Source: CAZDUS01 sp964508705
GTDB lineage: Bacteria; Verrucomicrobiota; Kiritimatiellia; CAIKKV01; CAITUY01
Reading direction: 5' to 3'
NCBI GenBank assembly: GCA_964508705.1
Contig: CAZDUS010000005.1
Span: 7,364-71,363, forward strand
DNA length: 64,000 bases
The notes beneath the pieces are model-generated. The model worked only from the letters and a program-made list of their open reading frames with translations. It was not told the origin of the DNA and did no database searches. A program made the translations under genes and the position numbers. Of the stretch, positions 24,649 to 32,065 are shown piece after piece (positions within the stretch are counted from its first letter, which is position 1; each line of letters opens with the position of its first letter).

Positions 24649-25475
24649 GAGTGGATATCCACACGCATCTTGGGAGAGACGAGAAGGCGATCGATGAATT
24701 GCTTGCGGCGGCGGATGCGCTGGCCATCGACAAGACCGTTGTGTTTTCAACGAGCACTGTTTCGGGTGCGTTTACAGGGAATCGGGCTGTTTTGGAGGCA
24801 TGTCGGAAGCACGAGGACCGGCTAATTGCCTTTGCGTTTGTATATTTAGGCCAGGATGGGCCTGACGACGTTGACCGTCTTGTGGCGGAAGGGTTTCGTG
24901 GCTTCAAGCTGATCCGTCCGCTGGTTGCCTACAACGACGAATCACTTTTCCCGGTTTATGAGCGGATGGAGGCTTCCGGGTTCCCGGCGCTCTTTCACAC
25001 AGGAATTATTGGACGATATAATCCGGACGTGCGGGAGCCTTTGGTGGACGCTACACGGATGCAAGTGATGACGCTTGATCGTGTGGCTAGAAGTTTTCCA
25101 AAGTTGAGGATCATGACCGCGCATCTTGGCAATCCGAACCATGAGGATGGGGCCGTGATGATCCGGACACACCCCAATGTTTTCTCTGACCTGAGCGGGT
25201 CGACATTGAAGTACCGGTCTCCGCAGTACCTGGATTCCCTGTTCTGGTGGGGGAAAGGCGATGCAATGTATAACATGAGCGGGATGACGCCATGGGATAA
25301 AATCTTGTACGGGACGGATACCCTGCCCGGTTTTACTCCGGACATTGTGAAAGAGACCCGATCGACTTACGATGATTATCAGCGATTGTTTGATGCAATA
25401 GGGGTTTCTGAGGAAAATCGGCGAAAAGTAATGGGGGGTAATGCCGCCAAGTTGTTGGGCTTAGCGGCCAGTTGA
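24645..25475 (+). CDS. Amidohydrolase-2 family TIM-barrel metal hydrolase
   Basis: The 276-residue protein starts at ATG 24645, overlapping the stop of the M28-AAC(3) gene, so the two are translationally coupled. Metal-site motifs are MRVDIHTHLG (residues 1-10, H-x-H), LFHTGIIG (about 116-123), MTAHLGNPNHED (about 157) and LYGTDTLPGF (about 220, with the catalytic Asp). This is the amidohydrolase-2 pattern, whose members hydrolyse or decarboxylate amides, lactones and aryl acids. With its partner gene, processing of an acylated or amide-bonded compound can be inferred, but the substrate is not evident. Confidence 0.87.
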   Translation: MRVDIHTHLGRDEKAIDELLAAADALAIDKTVVFSTSTVSGAFTGNRAVLEACRKHEDRLIAFAFVYLGQDGPDDVDRLVAEGFRGFKLIRPLVAYNDESLFPVYERMEASGFPALFHTGIIGRYNPDVREPLVDATRMQVMTLDRVARSFPKLRIMTAHLGNPNHEDGAVMIRTHPNVFSDLSGSTLKYRSPQYLDSLFWWGKGDAMYNMSGMTPWDKILYGTDTLPGFTPDIVKETRSTYDDYQRLFDAIGVSEENRRKVMGGNAAKLLGLAAS

Positions 25476-25483
25476 GGGGGGCG

Positions 25484-25626
25484 TTACTCCTTCCAGCGGG
25501 TAAACTGGGCGGTATATTTACGTTTAGGAGCCATTGATCAGTTCATTAATTTGGCGGTCTTTTCCATTGACTTGCTCGTTAAGCTCCGCAACAATCCAAT
25601 CTAAATGCTGGGAGATAGTTGTATTG
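25484..25626 (-). pseudogene. Possible relic of minus-strand coding sequence, low confidence
   Basis: The gap between the amidohydrolase and the next gene is more AT-rich than its surroundings. On the minus strand it reads as two overlapping protein-like pieces: about 34 codons (QHLDWIVAELNEQVNGKDRQ, ending at 25524) and a 16-codon piece from ATG 25534 (MAPKRKYTAQFTRWKE). The second resembles the start of some transposase or small DNA-binding ORFs, but no terminal repeats or further frame survive. Chance cannot be ruled out. Confidence 0.2.
25567..25595 (+). promoter_or_regulatory. Candidate promoter for the exopolysaccharide-region barrel gene
   Basis: TTGACT (25567-25572) and AACAAT (25590-25595) are spaced by 17 bases, 56 bases ahead of ATG 25651. 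This would drive the barrel gene and perhaps, by readthrough of a hairpin, the polysaccharide genes beyond. Confidence 0.4.
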
Positions 25627-25650
25627 CCAATGATTAAGAGGAGAAATCAG

Positions 25651-26835
25651 ATGAAAATTGCATATTCACTGTCGATAATGGCCTTGTTGATGTCTGTAAC
25701 TGGGGTCTTTGCTCAGGATTTAGTTAATGATCCATGGTTCTTTTCGGCCGGGGTGGGTGTTCAAGCCAATGATAACCGTGACGGCACGAAGGACGACAAA
25801 GAGTCAAACATTGATATTATCGCGGATTTGCGCGGTGATTTGCGCTTACAGGATGGTGAGCGGACGATTTTCAACCTGTTCCTGGCTCCAAGTGTGAAGT
25901 GGCACAGTGATCCTCGAACAGTAGAGGACGGTGATCCCCGGAATGACCGCGAATTGTACGGTGCTGTCGGGGTTGATTTGCGGCACATGGTGACTCCCCG
26001 TGTAAATATTGATTTGGCTGACACGGCCACCTATACGGATGATCCTGACATCACGACAGGCGGAACCAGTGTTCGCCAGAATGCCAATTACCTGTTGAAT
26101 TCGGCAAGAATGGGCGTTCGTGCTGAGGTTGCTCCCAAGGTTGGGGTAGGTTTGACAGGCGAAAGCATCATCAAGCGATACGATGAGGACGTCGTGGCCC
26201 AAGAGCAGGATGAGGACATCATGAAGGCTGATGCCCAATTGCAGTATCTGATGGGCGCGGGCGTTAATGTTTTTGGATTGATTGGTGTCAGTGATTTCAA
26301 CAATGAGTCGACGGTTCGTGATCGTGGTTCCTTTGTGATGACGTATGCCTTGGGCGCCGAAAAGGTGTTCAGTCCGGACTTTACAGGGAAAGTCATGGGT
26401 GGGTATCAGACGGCGGAATACAACGAAGATGATTTGGAGTCGCTTGATTCCCCTTATGGTTCTGCCGAGGTGACTTTGCGCGCGGCGTCACCGACCAGAA
26501 TACGTTTAGGCGGGCTCTATGGATTCTACGCTCCGTATGTTCAGCCCTATTCAGTGCAGACGCTGATGAGTGGCTGGGCGGCGGTGGATCATGACGTGAC
26601 GAGCCGTTTGATGGTTACGTTGCAAGGCCAGTATAGCGACGGCAATTACGATGAAGAGGGCGAAGCGCTTCCTGGTGGATCCGATAAGCTGGCGACAGCC
26701 ACCTTGCGTGGAAATTTCAAGCTGGATCGCGTGTGGGCGATAACAGGCGGATATACATATGAGAACTGGGATTCCGAAGTGCGAGAGTCGTTTGACAGGA
26801 ATCTCGTTGATCTAGGTGTAAAAGCGTCATTCTAA
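25651..26835 (+). CDS. Outer-membrane beta-barrel protein of the exopolysaccharide locus
   Basis: The 394-residue product starts at ATG 25651 after AGAGGAGA; a longer frame upstream has no ribosome binding site. A signal peptide (MKIAYSLSIMALLMSVTGVF, cleavage near VFA-QD) leads into repeated strands such as WFFSAGVGVQAND, IIADLRGDLRLQ, GAVGVDLRHMV and AWAITGGYTYENWD-like ends, closing with VDLGVKASF, a typical last strand. The pattern suits an outer_membrane beta-barrel of the kind found beside Wzz/Wza genes in PVC and related bacteria, where it may take part in polymer secretion. That role is inferred from the neighbours only. Confidence 0.8.
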   Translation: MKIAYSLSIMALLMSVTGVFAQDLVNDPWFFSAGVGVQANDNRDGTKDDKESNIDIIADLRGDLRLQDGERTIFNLFLAPSVKWHSDPRTVEDGDPRNDRELYGAVGVDLRHMVTPRVNIDLADTATYTDDPDITTGGTSVRQNANYLLNSARMGVRAEVAPKVGVGLTGESIIKRYDEDVVAQEQDEDIMKADAQLQYLMGAGVNVFGLIGVSDFNNESTVRDRGSFVMTYALGAEKVFSPDFTGKVMGGYQTAEYNEDDLESLDSPYGSAEVTLRAASPTRIRLGGLYGFYAPYVQPYSVQTLMSGWAAVDHDVTSRLMVTLQGQYSDGNYDEEGEALPGGSDKLATATLRGNFKLDRVWAITGGYTYENWDSEVRESFDRNLVDLGVKASF

Positions 26836-26845
26836 ATATGGTTTT

Positions 26846-26870
26846 CCCATGCGACGGCTAGGTCGCAGGG
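26846..26870 (+). promoter_or_regulatory. First of two tandem RNA hairpins before the Wzz/BY-kinase gene
   Basis: TGCGAC (26850-26855) pairs with GTCGCA (26862-26867), and CCC/GGG outside it can extend the stem across one bulged A. It lies just after the barrel gene stop. Confidence 0.45.
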
Positions 26871-26888
26871 AACAATGCGATATGGATG

Positions 26889-26915
26889 CTGATGGGGCTC
26901 TGGAAGCCTCATCAG
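26889..26915 (+). terminator. Terminator or attenuator hairpin before the Wzz/BY-kinase gene
   Basis: An 11-base-pair stem with one G-U pair (CTGATGGGGCT at 26889-26899 with AGCCTCATCAG at 26905-26915) and a 5-base loop is followed by TGTTTTA. It ends only 18 bases before the next ATG, so it may act as an attenuator controlling entry into the polysaccharide genes. Confidence 0.6.
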
Positions 26916-26933
26916 TGTTTTAGGAAGGCAAGC

Positions 26934-29114
26934 ATGGCGGATACTCCACAAGAAACTACGCATTTCATGGATTATTGGCGGATGATCAAATCCCGCAAGG
27001 AAGTGGTCATTGCCGCGTTTTTGTTCATTGTCTTGTCAGGGGTGGTTATAACCCTGTCGTTGCCGAAAGTGTACATGGCTTCTACTCGGATCGCGGTCCG
27101 TCAGGATATGCCGAGTGTGACGCCGTTCCAGTACAAGCAGCAACAGCAGATGATGACCATCAATGATATGTATTTTCTGAGGACGCAGTTCGAGATTATT
27201 CAATCACGCCCGATTTTATACAAGGTCATCCAAGATCTGAGTTTAAGGGAGCATTTTGGGAAGATGTATTCCGATGATGGGGCCCCGCTTTCGCTTTCTG
27301 ATGCGTACAAGATACTGTCGGGGAGCATGAAAGTTCAGCAGTACCGCGACACCAATTTGATTGAGGTGCGTATTTACCGCAAGAGCAAGCGAGGCGACAA
27401 GGCTACGGCCAGGAACGATGCCGCACGAATCGCCAATTCGATTGCTTCAGTATACAGGGACCACCGAATGCAGAAGAATCGTTCGGAGACGGAGCAGGGT
27501 GTTGCAGCTTTGAGGGAGGCTTACGAGGCGCAGCAGAAGAAGGTGGCGGAAGCGGAAGCGAAGGTTGAGGCGCTGAGAAAAGAGTTGAATGTCAGTGTGG
27601 TGTCGGGGGGGCAGGCGGGATCCGCAGCGACGTTGGATACGGCAAGGCTGGAGCGGTTGGAGCTTAATCGGATTCAAGCCCGGAAAAGCATGTTGGACCG
27701 GAAGACTCGTCTGGAGTCCCTTAAGAGGTTGAGCGGCAGTGATTTGATGTATTCGGCGGCGTATGTGATCCAGGATCCGACCTTGACCACTTTACGGCAA
27801 CAATTGACTGAAGCGGAGACGATGTTGAAGCGCCGGCAAGAGTCGTATGGCGAGAAGCATCCTGAAGTTGTCAGCGCACAGAGTGTGGTCGATGATTTGC
27901 GAAAGAAGATTGACGAGACGCTCAAGGGGCAGATTCTGGGTTTGCAGACGGATTATGAGATCACGCTTCGTGACTTCGAGGCGGCGGAGAAAGATGTTGA
28001 GGACGCCAAGAAGAGTGATATTTACGCACAAGGGGACAGATATCTTCCGTTTTCCAAGGCGGAAAGCGTATTAGCCAGCGAGCGGCAGATCCGAGACACG
28101 CTCAAAACAAGGTTGGTGCAGGAGGCCATTGAACTGGAATTGCCCAGGATGCCAGTAGACGTGGTCGATTTTGCTGAAGTTCCGGACGAGCGTGAGGCGG
28201 TTAGTCCCAAAGTCACCTTGAATATTATCCTTAGCATTATATTTGGCTTGGGGTGCGGAATCGGTTTGGTGTTCTTTATCGAGTATGTGGATACATCCGT
28301 AAAGACCGTAGATGATATTGAGCGTTTTCTTGGCGCCACAATAGTGGGAGTTATTCCGCAGAAAGTGCGCCCGTTGACTGAGGAAGGGGAAGACAGTTCA
28401 CATGCGGAAGCCTATCGCGTGTTAAGAATGAACATAGAGCTTTCCAAAAAGTTAAGCGGGGGGAACGCGTTATGCTTCACCAGCGGCGGTGCCGGAGAAG
28501 GCAAGTCGTTGACGCTGTTCAATCTGGCTTGTATTTGCGCTCAAACTGGAAAGAAGATGCTAGTGATTGACTCCGATATGCGGCGTCCGACACAGCATAA
28601 GATGTTCAAGGTCTCAAATAAGGTGGGATTGGCAGACGTTTTGTTGGGGAAACGGGCCCTGGATGAGGTTATATTGAAAGACGCTGTTCGGAATATTGAT
28701 TTTCTCCCGAGCGGGAAGTTGCCTGCAATTTCCCATGGTGTGCTTACCGCTCGCCATGTGCGTGACATCATTGCGCAGGTGAAGAATCGGTATGATTATG
28801 TGTTTTTTGATTCGCCGCCCATCATGGGAGTTAGTGACGCTTCAATACTATGCACTGAGGCGGATGGTGTTCTGCTTGTGGTGCAACATCGCAGTTATCC
28901 GAGGGTTGTATCGAGTCGCGCAAAGGCGATGATTGATAATGTTGGCGCCAATTTGTTGGGGGTTGTGGTGAACAATCTTAATGTTTCCCGTGACCATTAT
29001 TACTATTATAGTTCCTATAATTATTCCTATGGCAATACGCGAGATCGGCGGGAATCAGGGAATCGTCAGGCGACGCAGTCCCCGCCCGACGCTAAGAGGG
29101 ATAAGCCAGGCTGA
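26934..29114 (+). CDS. Polysaccharide co-polymerase fused to a BY-kinase (Wzz-Wzc-like tyrosine autokinase)
   Basis: The 726-residue inner-membrane protein controls chain length and export of a surface polysaccharide. I chose ATG 26934, preceded by AGGAAGG; ATG 26886 upstream would add residues encoded by the hairpin. Two membrane segments (about residues 23-43 and 425-447) flank a large periplasmic coiled-coil Wzz domain. The cytoplasmic kinase carries Walker A SGGAGEGKSLTLFNLA (about 513-528), Walker A' VIDSDMRRPT (about 543-552), Walker B YDYVFFDSPP (about 620-629) and a C-terminal tyrosine cluster (HYYYYSSYNYSYG) that is the autophosphorylation site in this family. The Wza-like gene follows by 12 bases. 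Confidence 0.95.
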   Translation: MADTPQETTHFMDYWRMIKSRKEVVIAAFLFIVLSGVVITLSLPKVYMASTRIAVRQDMPSVTPFQYKQQQQMMTINDMYFLRTQFEIIQSRPILYKVIQDLSLREHFGKMYSDDGAPLSLSDAYKILSGSMKVQQYRDTNLIEVRIYRKSKRGDKATARNDAARIANSIASVYRDHRMQKNRSETEQGVAALREAYEAQQKKVAEAEAKVEALRKELNVSVVSGGQAGSAATLDTARLERLELNRIQARKSMLDRKTRLESLKRLSGSDLMYSAAYVIQDPTLTTLRQQLTEAETMLKRRQESYGEKHPEVVSAQSVVDDLRKKIDETLKGQILGLQTDYEITLRDFEAAEKDVEDAKKSDIYAQGDRYLPFSKAESVLASERQIRDTLKTRLVQEAIELELPRMPVDVVDFAEVPDEREAVSPKVTLNIILSIIFGLGCGIGLVFFIEYVDTSVKTVDDIERFLGATIVGVIPQKVRPLTEEGEDSSHAEAYRVLRMNIELSKKLSGGNALCFTSGGAGEGKSLTLFNLACICAQTGKKMLVIDSDMRRPTQHKMFKVSNKVGLADVLLGKRALDEVILKDAVRNIDFLPSGKLPAISHGVLTARHVRDIIAQVKNRYDYVFFDSPPIMGVSDASILCTEADGVLLVVQHRSYPRVVSSRAKAMIDNVGANLLGVVVNNLNVSRDHYYYYSSYNYSYGNTRDRRESGNRQATQSPPDAKRDKPG

Positions 29115-29126
29115 GGTGAATGTGTG

Positions 29127-29834
29127 ATGGGGAAAATGAAACAAATTTGGACGTTAGCACAGGCGCTGCCAGTTGTCGTAGTGTTGACGGGGATATCCGG
29201 GTGTATGTCTGTAGTGCCTTCGGATGAGCCGTTGGCACCTTATCAGCCGCAAATCGAACTGGCGTCGTCGGACGTGCTGAAAACAGCGCCTGAAGCCGTT
29301 GACCCACAGGTTGGGACGGCGGTGAGTACCAACGATGCCGAAGGTGCCTTCTTAAGTAGCAGTCGTGTTTTGAGGAGTGGCGACAAGTTGCAGGTCACTA
29401 TCTATGTCCCGCCTGAACCCTTTATTTGCGCGCATGTGATTGATGAACAGGGCCGGATTAATTTGCCTCTAATTGGAATGATTCTGGTTGCCGGGAAGAG
29501 CTGTGCGGATGCCCAGTACCTGATTGAACGCAAGTATATTGACGAGAAGTACTACAAGATGGTGACGGTGGTTATTGTTCCGCCGGAAAGTGAATACTCA
29601 TTGGCAGGGGAGGTCCTGCGTCCTGGCCCTTATCCTATTGCCCGCAATTTGACTGTCACGCAGGCATTAGGGCGGGGGGGGCGTTTTACCGATTATGCAG
29701 ATCCTACGAAGATTCGCCTGATCCGGGGATCGGAAATATTTGTTATCAATGTCGAAAATGTCCGGAAAGGAAAGCAGAAGGATATGATGGTTATTCCGGG
29801 CGATGTGATCGAGGTTCCGAGAAGGTGGTATTAA
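29127..29834 (+). CDS. Wza-like polysaccharide export outer-membrane lipoprotein
   Basis: The 235-residue product starts at ATG 29127 with GAGGTG at 29113-29118. A lipoprotein signal ends at Cys26 (LTGISGC). Residues about 72-155 form the poly_export domain (SGDKLQVTIYVPPEPF, IDEQGRINLPLIGMILVAGK) and residues about 156-232 a SLBB domain (YSLAGEVLRPGPYPIARNLT, RLIRGSEIFVINV). It forms the outer-membrane exit channel paired with the Wzz/BY-kinase. A run of eight G at 29674-29681 lies in frame within the SLBB part and could be prone to slippage. Confidence 0.94.
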   Translation: MGKMKQIWTLAQALPVVVVLTGISGCMSVVPSDEPLAPYQPQIELASSDVLKTAPEAVDPQVGTAVSTNDAEGAFLSSSRVLRSGDKLQVTIYVPPEPFICAHVIDEQGRINLPLIGMILVAGKSCADAQYLIERKYIDEKYYKMVTVVIVPPESEYSLAGEVLRPGPYPIARNLTVTQALGRGGRFTDYADPTKIRLIRGSEIFVINVENVRKGKQKDMMVIPGDVIEVPRRWY

Positions 29835-29920
29835 GTGCTTTGAAGTGCTTGACGACTCTGGGCGCATAAACGATACTTTGTTTGAAACTAAAGCGGTGGT
29901 TCATTATTAGGAGGCGTATT

Positions 29921-30502
29921 ATGAATAAATGGATGGCAGTAAGTTTAGTGGCGATGTTGATGGCGGCTCCGGTTGTTGTCAAAGCAGGAGAGTCGTCGGA
30001 CGCGGCGGCGAAATCGGCGGCTGAAGCGGCGGCCTCGCTTAAGAGCGGGCATGATGCTTTGACCAATGCTGAGAAAGAAGTTGAAAAAGCGACGGCCGCC
30101 GTGAAGCAGGCTGAAGCTGATCTGCAGCAGGCTGATCTCTCGAATGATCCTGAAAAGATCAAAGCGGCTCGAAAGTTGCTGGCGGACGCCAAGAGTGCTC
30201 TGAATAACTCCGAGAAGAAAGTGGTTAAAATCACGGGCTTGGTTGAGAAACTGAGGATTATAGCTGATTCGGCCAAAGCGGCAGCTGCTGCGGCCGCAGG
30301 AGCTGCAAACGAAATTGATGCGGAAAAAGCCGCGCGTGAGGCTGCGAAACAGGCTGAAAAGGCAAAGGTTGTCTCCGACAGAATCAAGCAAGTCTCCGAA
30401 GGTAGGCGGTCGACGGCTGTTTCCACAACAACCACCACGACAACGTCAACCACGACAACATCAACCACGAAGCCGAGTCCTACCCCAGTTGGGCTTCGCT
30501 AA
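29921..30502 (+). CDS. Secreted Ala-rich coiled-coil protein with a Thr-rich tail, unknown function
   Basis: The 193-residue product starts at ATG 29921 after AGGAGGCG. A signal peptide (MNKWMAVSLVAMLMAAPVVV, cleavage near VKA-GE) precedes a long alanine, lysine and glutamate-rich helix (residues about 25-160) with heptad-like spacing, suggesting an extended periplasmic coiled coil. The end is a low-complexity segment of mostly Thr and Ser (about residues 166-186) followed by KPSPTPVGLR. Thr-rich tails can be O-glycosylated or span the wall, but nothing here proves that. It lies between the Wza gene and a terminator, so it is probably part of the polysaccharide operon. Confidence 0.75.
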   Translation: MNKWMAVSLVAMLMAAPVVVKAGESSDAAAKSAAEAAASLKSGHDALTNAEKEVEKATAAVKQAEADLQQADLSNDPEKIKAARKLLADAKSALNNSEKKVVKITGLVEKLRIIADSAKAAAAAAAGAANEIDAEKAAREAAKQAEKAKVVSDRIKQVSEGRRSTAVSTTTTTTTSTTTTSTTKPSPTPVGLR

Positions 30503-30529
30503 TCGAAGGATGTTGAACGATACGTAGAG

Positions 30530-30558
30530 AAAGCCCTATCCGACAGGATGGGGCTTTT
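30530..30558 (+). terminator. Rho-independent terminator after the coiled-coil gene
   Basis: AAAGCCCTATCC (30530-30541) pairs with GGATGGGGCTTT (30546-30557), 12 pairs with one G-U, loop GACA, followed by T and an AT-rich stretch. It ends the polysaccharide operon, 35 bases before the start of the next gene. Confidence 0.8.
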
Positions 30559-30592
30559 GATTTATAGGCTCTCAATCGAGGTGGATACAGCC

Positions 30593-31204
30593 ATGCGTGG
30601 AATGACGCGAAGCATTAAGGACCCGTGGTTTATTGCGGTTATTGGTGTCTTGATTGTGATCATTTCTGCCGCAGGCTTGAAGTCCAGTTTGCAGGCAGGT
30701 ATTGCTCAAGCTTATTACAGGCAGGCAAAATATGGCATGCCCAGAGCTGGAATGGAGCGAGTGCTGGAGCTGAGCCATAAGGCTTACGGTCTGTATCCGC
30801 ACAATTATTATTTCAGTATTCTTGCGGCTGAAATGGCGCATCAGGCATCGGGCTCTGTGCAAGCCTCGGACAAGCGGAGGTTGATGGATCAATCAATAAT
30901 CTGGTGTGATCGTGGATTGGTTCAGAATTGGTGGAATGGGTCACTTAGACGGCTTAAAGCAAGGCACTTATGGCAGGAGTCGCCAGTCCAAGCCATAATG
31001 TTTTGGAAGGCGTATACAGAGTGGCAATGCTGGGAGCCGTACAATCACTCAACGCTGGCGGAGATGTACGCTGGGGTCGGTGATTTTGAGAAGGCTGAGC
31101 AGTCGTTGCGATTGGCGAGCGGTACGCCAGAGGGGGAGGAAGCGCGGCTAATTGTGGAGAAGGAACGAGAAGAATGGGCGCAGATCTACAGTGAAGGGAA
31201 TTAG
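30593..31204 (+). CDS. Membrane-anchored TPR-like protein
   Basis: The 203-residue product starts at ATG 30593, preceded by GAGGTGGA; an earlier in-frame ATG at 30548 lies inside the terminator stem and is unlikely. One transmembrane helix (residues about 12-34, WFIAVIGVLIVIISAAGL) anchors helical pairs with TPR-like features (LELSHKAYGLYPHNYYFSIL, STLAEMYAGVGDFEKAEQSL). Such proteins often follow polysaccharide genes as O-antigen ligase-like accessories, but no enzymatic motif is visible. Function unknown. Confidence 0.7.
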   Translation: MRGMTRSIKDPWFIAVIGVLIVIISAAGLKSSLQAGIAQAYYRQAKYGMPRAGMERVLELSHKAYGLYPHNYYFSILAAEMAHQASGSVQASDKRRLMDQSIIWCDRGLVQNWWNGSLRRLKARHLWQESPVQAIMFWKAYTEWQCWEPYNHSTLAEMYAGVGDFEKAEQSLRLASGTPEGEEARLIVEKEREEWAQIYSEGN

Positions 31205-31207
31205 AAC

Positions 31208-31284
31208 TGGGGCGAATGACGGGGCTCGAACCCGCGACCATCAGAATCACAATCTGACGCTCTACCAACTGAGCTACATTCGCC
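31208..31284 (-). tRNA. tRNA-His (GTG)
   Basis: A 77-base cloverleaf on the minus strand with anticodon GTG in the loop TTGTGAT and a D-arm TAGCTCAGTTGGTAGAGC. The acceptor stem includes the extra G at position -1 paired with C73, the tRNA-His identity feature, and CCA is encoded. Confidence 0.97.
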
Positions 31285-31305
31285 ATCGTGCGCAAACAGC
31301 CGCGA

Positions 31306-31334
31306 ATCATCCACACCAGACGGGTTTGGATCAA
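31306..31334 (-). promoter_or_regulatory. Candidate promoter for tRNA-His
   Basis: On the minus strand TTGATC (31334-31329) and GATGAT (31311-31306) are separated by 17 bases, with the tRNA 5' end about 22 bases further on. Confidence 0.35.
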
Positions 31335-31349
31335 GGAAAATAATCAGCA

Positions 31350-32027
31350 ATGAAAACATTGGCCGTTGAGATATCGACCGGAATTGGAAGCCTGGCGCTA
31401 ATGGAGGGCCGTCTTCCCCTGATTGAACGTCAATGGGAGGAATCTCGGAACGGGCGGCAGGGTTATTTTACGGTTTTGAACGATTTAATAGCATCCGGGG
31501 CTCTCAAATTGGCAGAGGTTGATCTTTTCGTGGTCGGGGTGGGGCCTGGGTCATTCGCGGGATTACGCATGGCGGTTTCCGCGGCTTCAGGGTTGGCTGT
31601 TCCCGGGGGGCGTAGCGTGGTAGGAATATTCAGCGCTGAAGCGGTTGCGTCTGAAATGCTTAATGAGTCCAATGCGGATGAGGTGGTTGTCTGGGGTGAC
31701 GCGCGCCGCAATGAACTTTGGGCGATGAGATTCAAGCGCGGAACACAATGGCCGGATCGACAAGGCGAATTGATGGTCCAAGACTTTAGTTCAGTGCCCG
31801 AGGACTGGGTTAAAGGAAAAGCATTATGGGTCACGGCGGATTATGAGCGTATTGGGGATCGTCTAAAGGCGTTAGTTTCCCATGAAGTGACGCTTATTGA
31901 TCGGAGTGTGATGCCCAAGGCCAGATATCTTGGGTTGCTCGGTGTGGCAAAGCGTGAGGCGGGAGAGGCTACAGAACCGCTTTTGCCGGTTTATGTTCAT
32001 CCAGCGGTGGCTGGTGCGCATAAGTAG
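31350..32027 (+). CDS. tsaB: tRNA threonylcarbamoyladenosine biosynthesis protein TsaB
   Basis: The 225-residue protein is the inactive partner of the TsaD glycoprotease homologue; with TsaD and TsaE it makes t6A37 in ANN-decoding tRNAs. It has the ASKHA-fold start MKTLAVEISTGIGSLALMEG and the signature VVGVGPGSFAGLRMAVSAAS (about residues 61-80), plus WGDARRNELWAMRF. Length matches TsaB. The start is divergent from tRNA-His, and no strong Shine-Dalgarno is seen. Confidence 0.9.
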   Translation: MKTLAVEISTGIGSLALMEGRLPLIERQWEESRNGRQGYFTVLNDLIASGALKLAEVDLFVVGVGPGSFAGLRMAVSAASGLAVPGGRSVVGIFSAEAVASEMLNESNADEVVVWGDARRNELWAMRFKRGTQWPDRQGELMVQDFSSVPEDWVKGKALWVTADYERIGDRLKALVSHEVTLIDRSVMPKARYLGLLGVAKREAGEATEPLLPVYVHPAVAGAHK

Positions 32028-32065
32028 AATTTGTTAATGGAAGGTGACAGTGAAAAGGTGAAGAC

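Noticed and set aside
30424..30475. ACAAC/ACCACGACAAC repeats resembling a small array
   Set aside because: They encode the Thr-rich tail of a secreted protein; no spacer structure of a CRISPR array exists.
31152..31343. Frame reading NDGARTRDHQNHNLTLYQLS
   Set aside because: This is the well-known false translation of tRNA-His; the locus is a tRNA on the minus strand.
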